This document shows, piece by piece, positions 42,946 to 52,802 of a stretch of 64,000 nucleotides of DNA. The notes below the pieces were generated by a model that had not been told where the DNA came from, made no database searches, and was given only the letters and a program-made list of their open reading frames with translations. The translations under genes and the position numbers were made by a program. Origin of the DNA: Massilia sp. METH4 (GTDB lineage: Bacteria; Pseudomonadota; Gammaproteobacteria; Burkholderiales; Burkholderiaceae_D). The stretch lies in the NCBI RefSeq assembly GCF_037094685.1, contig NZ_CP146614.1:2542001-2606000 (forward strand). The letters run 5' to 3'. Within the stretch, counting starts at the first letter, position 1. The number at the start of each line of letters is the position of its first letter.

Positions 42946-44738
42946 TCAGAGCAGCGACAGCGCCGGCGGGCCGTCCCGTCCCAGCCAGGTGCCGTCGAAG
43001 CGCTGCTGCGCCGCCGACAGGGCCGCGTCGTCCCCGCGTTGCCGGTAGACTTCGACGAGGCCGCGCAGCGCCCAGCCATTGCTCGGCGTGCGGGCCAGCG
43101 AGGCGCGGAAGGTCTGTTCCGCGGCATCGAGCCGGCCGGCGCGCAGCTGGACCGCGCCCAGCGACTGGCGCACCGGGTAGTACCAGTATGGCGGCTCAGT
43201 GTAGGGCAAGGTGTCCTGCACGTCGACCGCTTCCTGGTAGGCCTTCATCGCGGCCCCCAGGTCGCCGCGTGCATCGGCCACGCGGCCGGTGGCCACCGCT
43301 CGCGCCGTGCGCACGATATCCCGCGCAGGAATGCCGGCCGCTTCGACCGGCTTGAAGTCCGCCTTGCGTTCCAGCGCCGACAGCGCGGCGATCTCGCGCC
43401 CGGCCGCGGCCTGTTCACCCTTGCGGGCGTGGCCCACGGCGCGCGCGTAATGCCACATCGCCTTCACCAGCACCAGCTCGTTGCCGGGATCGGGCAGGGC
43501 CAGCAGCGTGTCGGCACTGGAGAATTGCACGTGCGAGAAATAGGGGGCCGCCTTCACCGGCTGCATCATGGCGAATTCCTTCACCAGTTCGGCCGGCAGG
43601 GCACGATCCAGCTTGGCGGCGGCTTCGAGCGCCGTGCGGCCGTCGCCGCCCATCAGCGCGGATACCATCACGAAGTGGATGTTGTGCGGGTAGTACGCGC
43701 CCTTGTAGACGGGGTCGCTGGAGGCATTGCCGAAGTAGGCTTCATCGGCCGCGATCGCGTCCAGGTTCGACTGCAGCGCTTCGCGGTACATGCCCACGCG
43801 GTAATAGATATGCGAAGGCATGTGCACGAGGTGGCCCGCGCCGGGCGCCTGCGCCGCCAGCACCCGGGCAGGGGGCAGCGCCTTCTCCGGGTGGCTCGAT
43901 GCCTCCATGGCGTGGATGTAGTAGTGGGCCGCGCCGGGGTGGCGGGGATTGCGCTCCAGTACGCGCTCGAGCGCATCGACCAGCTCGGCCGTGCGGCCTT
44001 TCGGGCGCGTGCCGGCCGCTTCCCAGTAATCCCATGGCGCCAGGTCCATCAGCGATTCGGCGAACAACACCTGCACGGTATCGTCGTTCGGGAAGGGCGT
44101 GCCGCGTCGGTCATGGCCGCCGCGTAGGCCTTGTCCAGGGCGCCCCGGTCCGCCGTGGGCGATGCATCGTAGCGCCGCGCCACCGCGCGGATCAGCGCCT
44201 GTTCCACGGGCTTGGCGCGCGGCGCCAGCTTCAGCGCGGCCTGCGCCGCCGCGTAGGCGGGTTCCACCGCCTGCGGGAACATGGGCGCATTGATGTTCGG
44301 GCCCAGCACCAGTGCCTCGCCCCACCAGCACATGGCGCAGTCGGGATCGATCGTGCGCGCGGCGCGGAAGGCACGCGCCGCCTCGGCATGGTTGAAGCCG
44401 AAGGTGAGCCGCAGGCCCTGGTTGAAATATGCCTGCGCCTTCGGTGCCTGCGTGGTCACGGGCATGCTCAGCGTGCCAAGGTTGCCGTATAGCGGCGGCA
44501 TGCCTGTTGCCGGTTGCTCCGCCGCCTTGCCGGAAGGCCGGAACGGCGCCGTTTCCGCCTGGGCCAGCACGAGCCCTTCCAGCAGCGGCGGGCGGCCCGG
44601 CTGGGCCGGCATGCAGGTGGGGGCGCCGGCCAGCAGGGGATCGAAGCCGGCACGCCGCTCGGCCAGCGAGGGCGCCAGGACCGCCGTGCCGGCGGCAACG
44701 GCGGCCGCGGTCGCCAGGATCGTTTTCGCTTTCATCAT
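42946..44738 (-). pseudogene. exported TPR-type protein interrupted by a frameshift
   Basis: Two overlapping frames together read like one exported protein of about 600 residues. The first half (start ATG 44735 or 44738 behind GGAGGG) has a signal-like N-terminus and the family pieces FGFNHAEAARAFRAARTIDPDCAMCWWGEALVLGPNINAPM, and loses sense after AYAAAMTDAAR. The second half resumes in the next frame with FPNDDTVQVLFAESLMDLAPWDYWEA and continues to 42946 through TPR-like helices (HPGAAHYYIHAMEAS, NGWALRGLVEVYRQRGDDAAL). One extra base in the GGG run at about 44095-44097 would restore the frame. Whether this is a real mutation or a sequencing error cannot be decided. Similar proteins are common but uncharacterised. 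Confidence 0.75.
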
Positions 44739-44845
44739 CCCTCCATATATACGTCTGGATCGGAAGCGTGGCGGGAAGGCCGGGTTGCATACTTCTGGTT
44801 CGGCCCTGTGTAGAATCAAACTTACTTCATTTTGCCGGGAATGCA

Positions 44846-46642
44846 ATGCCGAAGCTGGCCTGGGTCCTCTTGCCGCTGGCGCTGTACGGCGCATGGCTGG
44901 TCGTGGCCATGGCGCGCGGCAAGGCGCCCGCGCGCCATGCGCTGAACGTGCAGCTCAGCGTGCTGTTGATGGCCTATCTGCTGGCCACGGCGGGGCTGGG
45001 CATCTTCTGGGTGGCGAACCAGCAATTGCCCGTGTTCGACTGGCACTACCTGTTTGGCTACGGAACCCTCTGCCTCGTGGCGCTGCACCTGTGGTTCAAC
45101 CTGCCTGTCGTGTGGCGGTCGCTGCGCGGCGGCGGCCGGCCGACGGCGCGGCGTGCGCAACCGAAGCGTTCATTGCCGGTGCTGGCCGGAGTGGCCGCGC
45201 TGGCGCTCGGTGCCGGCTACCTGGCCGGTGCGGCGCATGCGCCGGTCCCCGCGGCGGAACCGGCCGCAAGCGAGGATGACGTGGCGGCCGTCGTGCACTT
45301 TCACCGGCATTCCTCGCTGTCGCGCACCGGCGTGTTCGGCAGCGCGCCCGGTATCGATTGGGGCGATGCGCCGCCGCCGTTCAAGCGCTATCGGGACGCG
45401 CCGGCCGTTGCACTCGGCCCGGTCGTGGCGGCCGGCACGTCCCTGTCCGCCGCGTTGCGGGCGCCGGGACCGCGCACGCAGCCGCTCATGCTCACCGAGG
45501 TCGGCACGCTGCTGCACCTGGCGGCCGGCATCACGCAGCGGCGCGGCGGGCAGGCATTGCGCGCGGCGCCGTCGTCCGGCGGGCTGTTCCCGAGCGAGCT
45601 CTACTTGCTGGCGCGGCGCGTGACGGGGCTGTCGCCCGGCGTCTACCACTACGACGCCGAAGGCCACCGGCTGTCGACATTGGGGCCGCTGTCGGATGCG
45701 GCAGGCGTGCCGTCGGCCGGCGATGCCGATGCCGCCGTCGTGCTGACATCGATCTTCCACCGCGCCGGCTACAAGTACCGCGAGAGGGCCTGGCGCTATG
45801 CCGTGGCCGATGCGGGCCACCTGCTGGAAAACCTGCGCGTGGCGGCGCACGCGAACGGGCTGCACGCCGTGCTGGCACCGCGCTTCGACGAAGGGCGGCT
45901 TGCGGCGGCGCTCGCCATCGATGGGGTACGCGAAGCGCCGCTGGCCGTGGTGGAACTGCGCAGCGGGACTCGCCCCGCGCCACGCGCGTTCGCACCGGCC
46001 GGCGCGAACGCCGGCAGCCTGGGCGCGACCAGCCGGGTGCAGCAAGCCACGTCGCTGCGCCTGCCGGTGGAGGACGCCGGCGCCGGCAGCGCGTTGCCGG
46101 TGCCCCAGCCTGCGGCAATGCCGGCCGCGCGCGCCATCATGGAACGGCGCAGCAGGCGGCGTTTTACCGCCGACGCCGTGCCGCTGCCGCTGCTCGCGTC
46201 GCTGCTGGCCGACATGCGGCAGCCGGCGCAACTGTCCGCCGCGGTGCGCACTTACCTCGTCGTCAACCGCGTGCAGGGCCTGGCGCCCGGCGTCTACCGC
46301 CATGGACCGGGCCATGCGATCGAGCGGGTGCGCAGCGGGGAATTCGCCGCCGCCGCACGCGCCGCCGCGCTGGCGCAGGACGTAATCGGCGACGCGGCCG
46401 TGGTGCTCGTCCTCTCCGCCGACCGCCGCACGCTGCTGGCCGAAGGCGCGCGCGGCTACCGCCACGCCTTCATCGAAGCCGGCCTGCTCGGCGAGCGCTG
46501 GCTGCTGGGCGCCACCGCGCGGGGCCTGGGCGCCTGTCCCGTCGGCGCCTTCTACGACGACGAAGCCGCCGCGCTCATCGGCGTGGATGGCGGCCGGGAG
46601 TGGGTGCTGCACTTTGCCGCGCTGGGCATCGCCGAGCGCTGA
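44846..46642 (+). CDS. membrane-anchored SagB/ThcOx-type tandem nitroreductase
   Basis: 598 residues. Four hydrophobic segments lie at about 5-23, 35-57, 66-90 and 110-130, with His residues in FDWHYLFGYGTLCLVALHLWFNL that could bind haem as in cytochrome b561-like proteins. Two FMN-type nitroreductase domains follow, at about 190-400 and 425-598: PSSGGLFPSELYLLARRV and GVYHYD in the first; IMERRSRRRFTADAVPLPLLASLLADM, GVYRHGP, GLLGERWLLGATARGLGACPVGAFYDD in the second. This is the SagB/ThcOx layout. SagB enzymes oxidise azolines in thiazole/oxazole peptides, but no cyclodehydratase or precursor is nearby, so a different respiratory or redox task is likely. Confidence 0.78.
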   Translation: MPKLAWVLLPLALYGAWLVVAMARGKAPARHALNVQLSVLLMAYLLATAGLGIFWVANQQLPVFDWHYLFGYGTLCLVALHLWFNLPVVWRSLRGGGRPTARRAQPKRSLPVLAGVAALALGAGYLAGAAHAPVPAAEPAASEDDVAAVVHFHRHSSLSRTGVFGSAPGIDWGDAPPPFKRYRDAPAVALGPVVAAGTSLSAALRAPGPRTQPLMLTEVGTLLHLAAGITQRRGGQALRAAPSSGGLFPSELYLLARRVTGLSPGVYHYDAEGHRLSTLGPLSDAAGVPSAGDADAAVVLTSIFHRAGYKYRERAWRYAVADAGHLLENLRVAAHANGLHAVLAPRFDEGRLAAALAIDGVREAPLAVVELRSGTRPAPRAFAPAGANAGSLGATSRVQQATSLRLPVEDAGAGSALPVPQPAAMPAARAIMERRSRRRFTADAVPLPLLASLLADMRQPAQLSAAVRTYLVVNRVQGLAPGVYRHGPGHAIERVRSGEFAAAARAAALAQDVIGDAAVVLVLSADRRTLLAEGARGYRHAFIEAGLLGERWLLGATARGLGACPVGAFYDDEAAALIGVDGGREWVLHFAALGIAER

Positions 46643-46743
46643 TCCACGGCTGAGGCCGTGTCTCGTGGTTCCAGGCACCGAGGGACACGAACTCATCCAT
46701 TGTCGCCGTGCTAGACTTGCCAACCCCTGCTGTTTTTTTCGCC

Positions 46744-47526
46744 ATGTTCGACCTGCCTCCAGCCGACATCCACCTGCGCAGCTACGGCCCGCAGCGCCAG
46801 GGCGACCGCCATGCGTACGCCCAGCTGGTGTTGCCCGTGACCGGCACGGTATTGCTCGACATCGACGGCCGCACAGGGCGCCTCGACCCGCTGCATGGCG
46901 CGCTGGTGGCGCCGGGGGCCTGGCATGAACAGAGCGGCGAGGGCGGCAACCGGTCGGTCATCGTCGACATCGACGCCGATATCGGCTACTTCGCGCAGGG
47001 CGACTGGCAGCGGCTGCTGGAGCGGCCGTTCACGGCACTGAGTCCGGCCGCGCGCAAGCTCGTCGAATACATGGCGCTGATGCGGAGCGCGCAGCCGCCG
47101 CGCCCTGCGCTGGTGCAGGGCTGGATGCCGCTGCTGTTCGACGCGCTGGCCGAGGCGCCGGCGCAAGCCGTGTCGCGGCTGGCCGCGCTGTGCGCCGCGA
47201 TCGAGGCCGAGCCGGGCCTGCCGTGGACGACGGAAACGATGGCGCGCCATGCCGGCGTGAGCGTCAGCCGGCTGCACGCGCTGTTCCGCGACGAGCAGGA
47301 CACCACTCCCCATGCCTGGCTGATGGCGCGGCGGCTCGCACGGGCCTGCGAGTGGCTCGCCACCGGCAACCGCGCGATCGCCGAAGTGGCGCTGGCCGCC
47401 GGCTTCACGGACCAGAGCGCGCTCACGCGGGCCATGCGCACCGTGCTCGACACCACGCCGGCGGCCTACCGCCGCGCCAGCCGCGAGAACGGTACAAAAA
47501 CGCGGCAGGGATCGTCAAGAAAATAG
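46744..47526 (+). CDS. AraC-family transcriptional regulator
   Basis: 260 residues. The N-terminal half looks like a cupin ligand domain (AQLVLPVTGTVLLDIDG ... ALVAPGAWHEQSG ... VIVDID). The C-terminal 100 residues are the double helix-turn-helix: TETMARHAGVSVSRLHALFRDEQDTTPHAWLMARRLARACEWL, then IAEVALAAGFTDQSALTRAMRTVLDTTPAAYRR. The ATG at 46744 directly precedes the cupin part. It lies 41 bases before the EamA exporter on the same strand and may regulate it; regulators of this size often control a neighbouring efflux gene. Confidence 0.87.
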   Translation: MFDLPPADIHLRSYGPQRQGDRHAYAQLVLPVTGTVLLDIDGRTGRLDPLHGALVAPGAWHEQSGEGGNRSVIVDIDADIGYFAQGDWQRLLERPFTALSPAARKLVEYMALMRSAQPPRPALVQGWMPLLFDALAEAPAQAVSRLAALCAAIEAEPGLPWTTETMARHAGVSVSRLHALFRDEQDTTPHAWLMARRLARACEWLATGNRAIAEVALAAGFTDQSALTRAMRTVLDTTPAAYRRASRENGTKTRQGSSRK

Positions 47527-47567
47527 CAACCCGGCCATGGAGAATCTTCGTTTTCAGGAGATTCTCG

Positions 47568-48515
47568 ATGGTTCATCACGAGCACCGCCGCGGCATCGCC
47601 GCCGGCATCGCGGCCGGCGCCATCTGGGGGCTGATCTTCCTCGCCCCCGAGCTGGCCCCCGGTTTCGCGCCGATCCAGCTATCCGCCGGCCGCTACCTCG
47701 CCTACGGCATCCTCGCCGCGCTGCTGCTGGCACCCTCCTGGCGGACCGTCACGGCGCGCCTGACGCGGGCCGAATGGCGCGCATTGATCGGCCTGGGCCT
47801 GGCAGGCAATATCGTCTATTACGTGCTGCTGGCCGCCGCCGTGCAAGCCGGCGGCGTGGCGATGGCCTCGCTCGTGATCGGCCTGGCGCCGATCGCCATC
47901 ACGCTGGCCGGCAGCCGCGACCGCCATGCGGTGCCGCTGCGCCGGCTGATGCCTTCACTGTTGCTGAGCGCAGCCGGACTGGCCTGCATCGGCCGCGATG
48001 CGCTGGCATCGGGTTCGCTGGCCGGCCTGCTGTGCGCCCTGGGCGCCCTCGCGTCATGGACGCTGTATGCGGTATGGAACAGCAGCGCACTGGCGCGTGC
48101 GAGCACGGTGTCGGGTGGGCAGTGGAGCCTGCTGATCGGCGTGGTGACGGGGATCGAGGCCCTCGTGCTGGCCGTGCCGGCCTTCGCCTGGGCCCAGGGC
48201 AGTCACGACGCGGCGGCATGGTGGCGCTTCATCGGCCTGGTCGGCACGGTCGCCTTGCTGTGCTCCGTCGTGGCCAATACGCTGTGGAATGTCGCCAGCC
48301 GCGCCTTGCCGCTCGCGCTGACGGGGCAGATGACCGTGTTCGAAACCTTGTTCGGGCTCCTGTACGGCTTCCTGTGGGAGGGAAGGTGGCCGGCGCTGTT
48401 CGAAAGCGCGGCCATGGTGCTGCTGGTTGGGGGCGTGGTGGCCTGCGCGGCCGCCCACGCCGTCGAGAAGCCACGGCCGGCACCGGCTGGTGCGCGGCCA
48501 CGGACCCTCGTTTAG
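47568..48515 (+). CDS. EamA/DMT-family exporter
   Basis: A 315-residue inner-membrane protein with ten hydrophobic segments in two EamA repeats. It begins MVHHEHRRGIAAGIAAGAIWGLIFLAPELAP and has the first repeat's end at AMASLVIGLAPIAITLAGSRDRH. The second repeat ends in ALTGQMTVFETLFGLLYGFLWEGRWP. An AGGAG box stands seven bases before the ATG at 47568. Members export amino acids or other metabolites; the substrate is not readable. Its TAG stop overlaps the stop of the convergent M28 peptidase gene by four bases. Confidence 0.87.
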   Translation: MVHHEHRRGIAAGIAAGAIWGLIFLAPELAPGFAPIQLSAGRYLAYGILAALLLAPSWRTVTARLTRAEWRALIGLGLAGNIVYYVLLAAAVQAGGVAMASLVIGLAPIAITLAGSRDRHAVPLRRLMPSLLLSAAGLACIGRDALASGSLAGLLCALGALASWTLYAVWNSSALARASTVSGGQWSLLIGVVTGIEALVLAVPAFAWAQGSHDAAAWWRFIGLVGTVALLCSVVANTLWNVASRALPLALTGQMTVFETLFGLLYGFLWEGRWPALFESAAMVLLVGGVVACAAAHAVEKPRPAPAGARPRTLV

Positions 48516-50155
48516 CGGATACCCGCGCTGGATTCGCGCAGCACGCGGAATTCCGAATCCTTGCCCCAGTTCGGCCACGTGCCGGAATCGGCCAGGTCGC
48601 GGCCCAGACCGTACAGCAGCTGCAGGTCGCTGGCCATGCCGGTGAACGGCCACTTCGGATTCCATTCGTCCGCCGGCTGGTGGTAGCGGTCCTTCGTGTA
48701 GCTCTCTTCCTCGCCCTTGCCGGCCGCGGTGCCGCCCTCGATCCAGTCCTCACCCGAACCGAACGACAGGGCGGGCACGCCGCGCTTGGCGAACGAGAAG
48801 TGGTCGGAGCGGAAGAAGTAGCCCGCCTCCGGCTTCGGGTCCGGCGCGTAGGCCTGGTTGCGCTGGCGCGCCTTGGCGACCAGCTGGTCCAGCAAGTCCA
48901 GTTTCGCGCTGCCGGAGATCGTGAAGTTGCGCGACGGGCCGTGCGGGCTCAATGCGTCCAGGTTGATCACGCCCACCGTCTTTTCCAGCGGGTAGACCGG
49001 GTTGGCGGCATAGTACTCGGAGCCCAGCAAGCCCTTTTCCTCGGCCGTCACGGCCAGGAATACCACGCTGCGCTTCGGCGCCGGGCCCTTCGCGTAGGCG
49101 CGCGCCAGTTCGATCAGCGCGGCCATGCCGGTGGCGTTGTCGACCGCGCCGTTGTAGATCTTGTCGCCCTTCGCATCGGGCGCGCCCACGCCCAGGTGAT
49201 CCCAGTGGCCGCTGTAGATGATCGTTTCATCGGCGCGCTCGCTGCCCGGGATGCGGGCGATCACGTTGCGCGACTTGATCACCTGCGCATCCACGGCGTA
49301 GCGGGCCGACAGCGTGACGCCGGTCAACGTCACCGGCTTGAAGTCGCGGCCCTGCGCCGCTTTCTTCACCGTCTCGAAATCGAGGCCGGCGCGCTTGAAC
49401 AGGTCCGCCGCGGCATCGCGCTGGATCCACGCCTCCATCGGCGCATGCGACTTTTCCGGTTCCTTGCGCACGATGTCGTACATGGCATTCGTGTTCGAGT
49501 TCTTCACCGTGGCCCAGCCATACGATGCCGGCGCCGTTTCATGCACGATGATCGTGCCCAGCGCGCCGCGGCGGGCCATTTCCTCGTACTTGTAGGTCCA
49601 GCGGCCATAGTAGGTCATGGCCTTGCCGCCGAAGTCGCCCGCACCCGTCTCGAAATCGGGGTCGTTGATCAGCACGATGGCCAGCTTGCCTTTCAGGTCC
49701 TGGCCCTTGAAGTCGTCCCAGTTGCGCTCCGGCGCCTTCACGCCGTAGCCCACGAACACCAGCGGCGCGTTCTTGAAGTCCACCAGCGGCTTGCCGTTCA
49801 TCGCCGCGCGCACGGCCATCTGCTCGCCCTGCGCCCACTTCAGCGATTCCTTGCCGGCCTGGACGGCGAGAGTAACGGGACCGGTGATCTGGAAGCGGCC
49901 CAGCGGCACTTCCTGCGTCCACGTGCGCTTGCCGTCCACGATGTCGCCGCCCGGCTGTGCGCCGGCCGCCTTGAACTGTTCGACCAGGTAGTCGACCGTC
50001 TTCGTCTCGCCCGCCGTGTGCGGCTCGCGGCCCTCGAAAGCGTCGGAAGACAGCACCTTGACGTGCTGCGACAGGCGTTGCGGGGCGAATGTCGGGGTGT
50101 CCGCATGCGCCGCGAACGCGGCCAGCATCAGCGTGGCCAGCAGGGTTTTTTTCAC
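48512..50155 (-). CDS. exported M28-family zinc metallopeptidase
   Basis: 547 residues with a signal peptide (MKKTLLATLMLAAFAAHA). A PA-type inserted domain occupies the middle (NAPLVFVGYGVKAPERNWDDF ... GTIIVHETAP). The two-zinc site shows HWDHLG with H317 and D319, YNGAVDNATGMAAL (bridging Asp), TAEEKGLLGSEYYA (general base and ligand Glu pair), VINLDAL and a late His in KDRYHQPADEWN. This is the pattern of secreted aminopeptidases of clan MH. The start is GTG, with a strong AAGGAG site seven bases before. It probably feeds amino acids from peptides in the periplasm or outside. Confidence 0.9.
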   Translation of the reverse strand: MKKTLLATLMLAAFAAHADTPTFAPQRLSQHVKVLSSDAFEGREPHTAGETKTVDYLVEQFKAAGAQPGGDIVDGKRTWTQEVPLGRFQITGPVTLAVQAGKESLKWAQGEQMAVRAAMNGKPLVDFKNAPLVFVGYGVKAPERNWDDFKGQDLKGKLAIVLINDPDFETGAGDFGGKAMTYYGRWTYKYEEMARRGALGTIIVHETAPASYGWATVKNSNTNAMYDIVRKEPEKSHAPMEAWIQRDAAADLFKRAGLDFETVKKAAQGRDFKPVTLTGVTLSARYAVDAQVIKSRNVIARIPGSERADETIIYSGHWDHLGVGAPDAKGDKIYNGAVDNATGMAALIELARAYAKGPAPKRSVVFLAVTAEEKGLLGSEYYAANPVYPLEKTVGVINLDALSPHGPSRNFTISGSAKLDLLDQLVAKARQRNQAYAPDPKPEAGYFFRSDHFSFAKRGVPALSFGSGEDWIEGGTAAGKGEEESYTKDRYHQPADEWNPKWPFTGMASDLQLLYGLGRDLADSGTWPNWGKDSEFRVLRESSAGIR

Positions 50156-50237
50156 TCGGGATCTCCTTGTGCAAAACGATGGAGCGGCAAGTATCGTCCG
50201 AATGCCGGCCGCGGTAAAGGGCTTCGCGGCGGGCGCT

Positions 50238-52022
50238 TCATTCGCGTCCGCCGGGTTGCCGTTTCGCCTGGAGGCCGATGCGGTCGTGCTCGAACGACTG
50301 CGCCAGTTCCTGCCGGGCTTCCTCCTCGATCGAGATCATCTGCGATTCATCCTGGAAGTGCGGGTACATGGATTCCAGCGTTGCCAGGTTGTGGTCGCGG
50401 AACGTGGCGCGGGCCCGTTCGGCGGCCGCCTCGTCCACGCCCAGCTGCCGCAGTGCACGCTCGCCGATACGCAGCGCCGACTCGAAGGTTTCGCGCTCCA
50501 CCATGTCCACGCCCCGTTGGCGCAGCTCGAACAGGTGCGTCACGTTGCGCGCCCGGCCGATGATCTTCAGGTGCGGGAAATGCTCGCGCGCCAGCTCGGC
50601 CAGCCGCAGGTTCGCTTCCATGTCGTCGATGGCGTTGATCAGCAATACCGCCTTGTCCGCCTCGGCGGCGCGCAGCAGGTCCAGGCGCGTGGCATCGCCA
50701 TAGAACACGCGCAGGCCGTAGCGGCGCAACATGTCGATCAGGTCCGGGTCGTTGTCCAGCACCGTCATGCGGATGCCGGAGGCGGCCAGCATCCGGCCGG
50801 CGATCTGGCCCACGCGGCCGAAGCCGGCGATGATCACGCGCGCGCCGTCGGGCTCGATCGTGTCCGCCGGCTTGGGCGGCATCTCGTACAGCATGCGGCT
50901 GATGCGTTCGGCCGCGGCCATGGCCAGCGGCGTGAGCGCCATCGATACCGCCACCACCAGCACCAGGGTCTCGCGCCACTGGGCCGTGAGCACGTTGGCG
51001 TCCTGCGCCACCGCCAGCACCACGAAGGCGAATTCGCTACCCTGGGCCAAGACGCCGGCGAACGGCCAGCGCTGCACGGGCGCCACCGGCAAAACGAGTG
51101 CCACGAGGCCGAGCAGCACCATCTTCAGCGCCACGTAGCCGATGGTCAGCGCGGCGATCTGCCCGGGCGCGCCGGCCAGCAGGCCGAAATTGACCGACAT
51201 GCCCACCGAGGTAAAGAAGAGGCCCAGCAACAGGCCTTTGAACGGTTCCAGGTCCGTTTCGAGGGCCTTGCGATATTCCGAGCCGGCCAAGAGCACGCCG
51301 GCCAGGAAGGCGCCGAGGCCCATGGACAGATCGGCCAGTTCCATCAGGTGGGCAATACCCAGTACCAGCAGCAGCGCAAAGGCCGTGAAGATCTCGCGCA
51401 GGCCGGTGCGGGCGATCAGCCGCAGGGCGGGGCGCATGGCATAGCGGCCCACCAGCAGCACGGCGGCGACGGCACCGATCGCGTACAGCCAGTTGAAGTC
51501 ACCGCCGCCGCTGCCGCCGATCAGCGGGATCGCCACCAGCAGCGGGATCGCCGCCATGTCCTGGAACAGCAGGATCGAGAAGGCTGCCTTGCCGGCTGGA
51601 GTGTTGTCCAGATGGCGCTCGTTCATGTTCTGCACGGCGATCGCCGTCGACGACAGCGCGAGCGCGATGCCGGCCACCAGGGCGCCGATCCACGGCATGC
51701 CCAGGAACCAGGCGCCGGCGCCGAGCACCACGCCGCAGGCTGCCATCTGGAGCGCGCCGCCGCCCAGTACCAGGGTACGCATCGCCACCAGCTTCGACGG
51801 CTGCAGTTCCAGTCCGATCAGGAACAGCATCAGCACCACGCCGATTTCCGCCACGTGGGCGATCAGTTCCACCTCGCCGATCAGGCCGAGGCCCCACGGC
51901 CCGATGATGGCGCCGCCGATCAGGTAGCCGAGCACGGAGCCGAGGCCGAGGCGCTGCGCCAGCGGCACCAGCAGCACGGCCGTGACGAGGAAGACGATGG
52001 GGGTGAGCAGCAGGTCGTGCAT
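50238..52022 (-). CDS. Kef-type monovalent cation/proton antiporter with TrkA-N domain
   Basis: 594 residues. The first 390 form a CPA2 antiporter with about twelve hydrophobic segments: PLAQRLGLGSVLGYLIGGAIIGPWGLGLI at 20-48, IALALSSTAIAVQNMNE near 115, FLAGVLLAGSEYR near 245 and FTSVGMSVNFGLL near 275. A TrkA-N (RCK) nucleotide-binding domain follows with VIIAGFGRVGQIAGRMLAASG near 400 and YGDATRLDLL near 445. The layout is that of KefB/KefC potassium efflux systems, which respond to electrophiles when a KefG/KefF partner is present; no such partner is adjacent. The ATG at 52022 fits the family N-terminus. Confidence 0.9.
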   Translation of the reverse strand: MHDLLLTPIVFLVTAVLLVPLAQRLGLGSVLGYLIGGAIIGPWGLGLIGEVELIAHVAEIGVVLMLFLIGLELQPSKLVAMRTLVLGGGALQMAACGVVLGAGAWFLGMPWIGALVAGIALALSSTAIAVQNMNERHLDNTPAGKAAFSILLFQDMAAIPLLVAIPLIGGSGGGDFNWLYAIGAVAAVLLVGRYAMRPALRLIARTGLREIFTAFALLLVLGIAHLMELADLSMGLGAFLAGVLLAGSEYRKALETDLEPFKGLLLGLFFTSVGMSVNFGLLAGAPGQIAALTIGYVALKMVLLGLVALVLPVAPVQRWPFAGVLAQGSEFAFVVLAVAQDANVLTAQWRETLVLVVAVSMALTPLAMAAAERISRMLYEMPPKPADTIEPDGARVIIAGFGRVGQIAGRMLAASGIRMTVLDNDPDLIDMLRRYGLRVFYGDATRLDLLRAAEADKAVLLINAIDDMEANLRLAELAREHFPHLKIIGRARNVTHLFELRQRGVDMVERETFESALRIGERALRQLGVDEAAAERARATFRDHNLATLESMYPHFQDESQMISIEEEARQELAQSFEHDRIGLQAKRQPGGRE

Positions 52023-52122
52023 GGCGGATCGATTGCAATTGGTAACTGTGCAATGGTAAGCGTTTCCACCTTGGAGCGCTTTTGTTATGCTGCGGGGTTG
52101 GATCGAAAGAGGGAGAACACCA

Positions 52123-52659
52123 ATGGTCTCGTTGCAGGAACAATTACTGAAGGCCGGCCTGGTCGACAAGAAAAAGGCGGCCAAGGTCCAGCAGGACAAG
52201 AGCAAGCAAAAGAAGGATGAACGGCGCAGCGGCACGGTAGGCGTGGACGAGACGCGGCTGGCGGCGCAGGAAGCCCAGCGCCGCAACGCCGAGCGGGCGC
52301 GCGAACTGAACGCGCAGCGCGACGCGGCGGCCAGGCAGAAGGAGATCGCCGCGCAGATCGCCCAGCTGGTCAAGCAGAACCGCCAGGGCAAGGGCAATGG
52401 CGACATCGCCTACAACTTCACCTTCGGTACGAAAGTGGAGCGCATCCACGTGTCTGCCGCCGTGCGCGACCACCTGGTGGCCGGCCGGCTGGTCATCGTG
52501 GGCCTGGGCGAAACGTTCGAACTGGTACCGCGCGTGGTGGCCGACAAGATCGCCGAGCGTGATCCGGGCATCGTGGTGCGCGTCAACAAGCCGGCGGAGG
52601 CGGTGGGCGAAGACGATCCCTATGCCGACTACAAGATCCCCGACGATTTCGACTGGTAA
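52123..52659 (+). CDS. DUF2058-family protein (YaiL-like)
   Basis: A 178-residue soluble protein. It opens VSLQEQLLKAGLVDKKKAAKVQQDKSKQKKDE, has a long charged helical stretch to about residue 100, then YNFTFGTKVERIHVSAAVRDHLVAGRLVIVGLG and ends YADYKIPDDFDW, all as in E. coli YaiL (DUF2058). A GGGAGAA element precedes the ATG at 52123. YaiL is found with nucleoid or ribosome preparations and has no settled function. It is divergent from the Kef antiporter with 100 bases between. Confidence 0.85.
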   Translation: MVSLQEQLLKAGLVDKKKAAKVQQDKSKQKKDERRSGTVGVDETRLAAQEAQRRNAERARELNAQRDAAARQKEIAAQIAQLVKQNRQGKGNGDIAYNFTFGTKVERIHVSAAVRDHLVAGRLVIVGLGETFELVPRVVADKIAERDPGIVVRVNKPAEAVGEDDPYADYKIPDDFDW

Positions 52660-52802
52660 GCCAGGAACGTGGCAATTGTGTCATAAAATAAACATTCCGT
52701 TGCATTTTCAGCGTCCTGAACAAATAATGCAATGACTGTTGATCTATGGCAACTTAGTCCCTGCTACCATGGCGGGTCTGGCTTCTCGGCCGCAGGGACA
52801 AT

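Noticed and set aside
44846..46642. Azole/thiazole peptide (TOMM) gene cluster signalled by the SagB-like gene
   Set aside because: No cyclodehydratase, precursor or export gene is nearby and the enzyme is fused to a membrane domain.
46643..46680. Terminator behind the SagB-like gene
   Set aside because: CACGGC/GCCGTG can pair but the stem is short and no T-run follows.
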